From assembly GCA_034769895.1 (NCBI GenBank), contig CM068373.1:203133964-203197963 (forward strand): a stretch of 64,000 bases of DNA. Reading direction: 5' to 3'. Shown piece after piece: positions 63,982 to 64,000 of this stretch. This DNA comes from Magicicada septendecula. Its lineage: Eukaryota > Arthropoda > Insecta > Hemiptera > Cicadidae. The notes under the pieces were generated by a model. The model was not told the DNA's origin. It worked only from the letters and a program-made list of their open reading frames with translations, and made no database searches. How positions within the stretch are numbered: the first letter of the stretch is position 1; each line of letters starts with the position of its first letter. The position numbers and the translations under genes are program-made.

Positions 63982-64000
63982 ACCGGAGAGGGTGACGTGT
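63982..64000 (+). mobile_element. Start of a fourth tandem unit
   Basis: The window ends 19 bases into another ACCGGAGAGGGTGACGTGT, so the array continues to the right. Confidence 0.8.

Overview
The window is eukaryotic nuclear DNA, most likely from an arthropod and probably an insect. The evidence is the animal-type transposons (a Polinton/adintovirus-like element, Ty3/gypsy and BEL/Pao LTR elements), an IAP-type BIR/RING gene, initiator-tRNA-Met-type and TGGCGC-type primer-binding sites, and AT-rich spacers. No ordinary host protein gene is recognisable. Nearly everything is mobile or virus-derived DNA. The species cannot be fixed from the sequence.

1-22 kb: a large, decayed Polinton (adintovirus-like) element bounded by diverged terminal inverted repeats (about 54-460 and 21635-22075) that carry 30-bp iterons. 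Its genes lie on the minus strand in virion-module order: protein-primed DNA polymerase B, a small conserved protein, retrovirus-type integrase with chromodomain, packaging ATPase, a conserved lysine/acidic protein, a fibre-like protein, a phospholipase A2 protein, adenain-like protease, penton-like minor capsid protein, a small basic protein, major capsid protein, and two more conserved proteins. Together these would make, cleave, fill and integrate a virion genome. Most are broken by one or two stops or frameshifts, including a stop exactly at the integrase catalytic Glu. The polymerase N-terminus is split by a gypsy-type retrotransposon (14023 to about 20440) that has lost its 5' LTR. To its right is an intact F-box-like repeat protein.

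22-26 kb: a piece of a second, related element in the opposite orientation. It has a pol III tRNA-Thr(GGT)-like gene, a large inverted repeat, a second major capsid gene, a BIR+RING (IAP) gene and a second copy of the left-end conserved gene.

26-45 kb: dispersed and tandem repeats; a very young 8.2-kb LTR element (27715-35901) with near-identical LTRs and an intact protease-RT-RNaseH-integrase, but with the Gag capsid region missing; an older relative left as integrase - LTR - gag; and a BEL/Pao element with its RT core deleted.

45-64 kb: a head-to-tail array of almost identical 6.3-kb units, three complete and a fourth beginning. Each has an LTR-like leader, an initiator-tRNA-Met primer-binding site and one 675-codon frame. 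That frame encodes a Gag domain related to the 14-20 kb gypsy Gag, fused to a long acidic domain. It has no pol, no zinc knuckle and no methionine codon anywhere. This Met-free, Gag-only tandem retroelement is the most unusual thing in the window.
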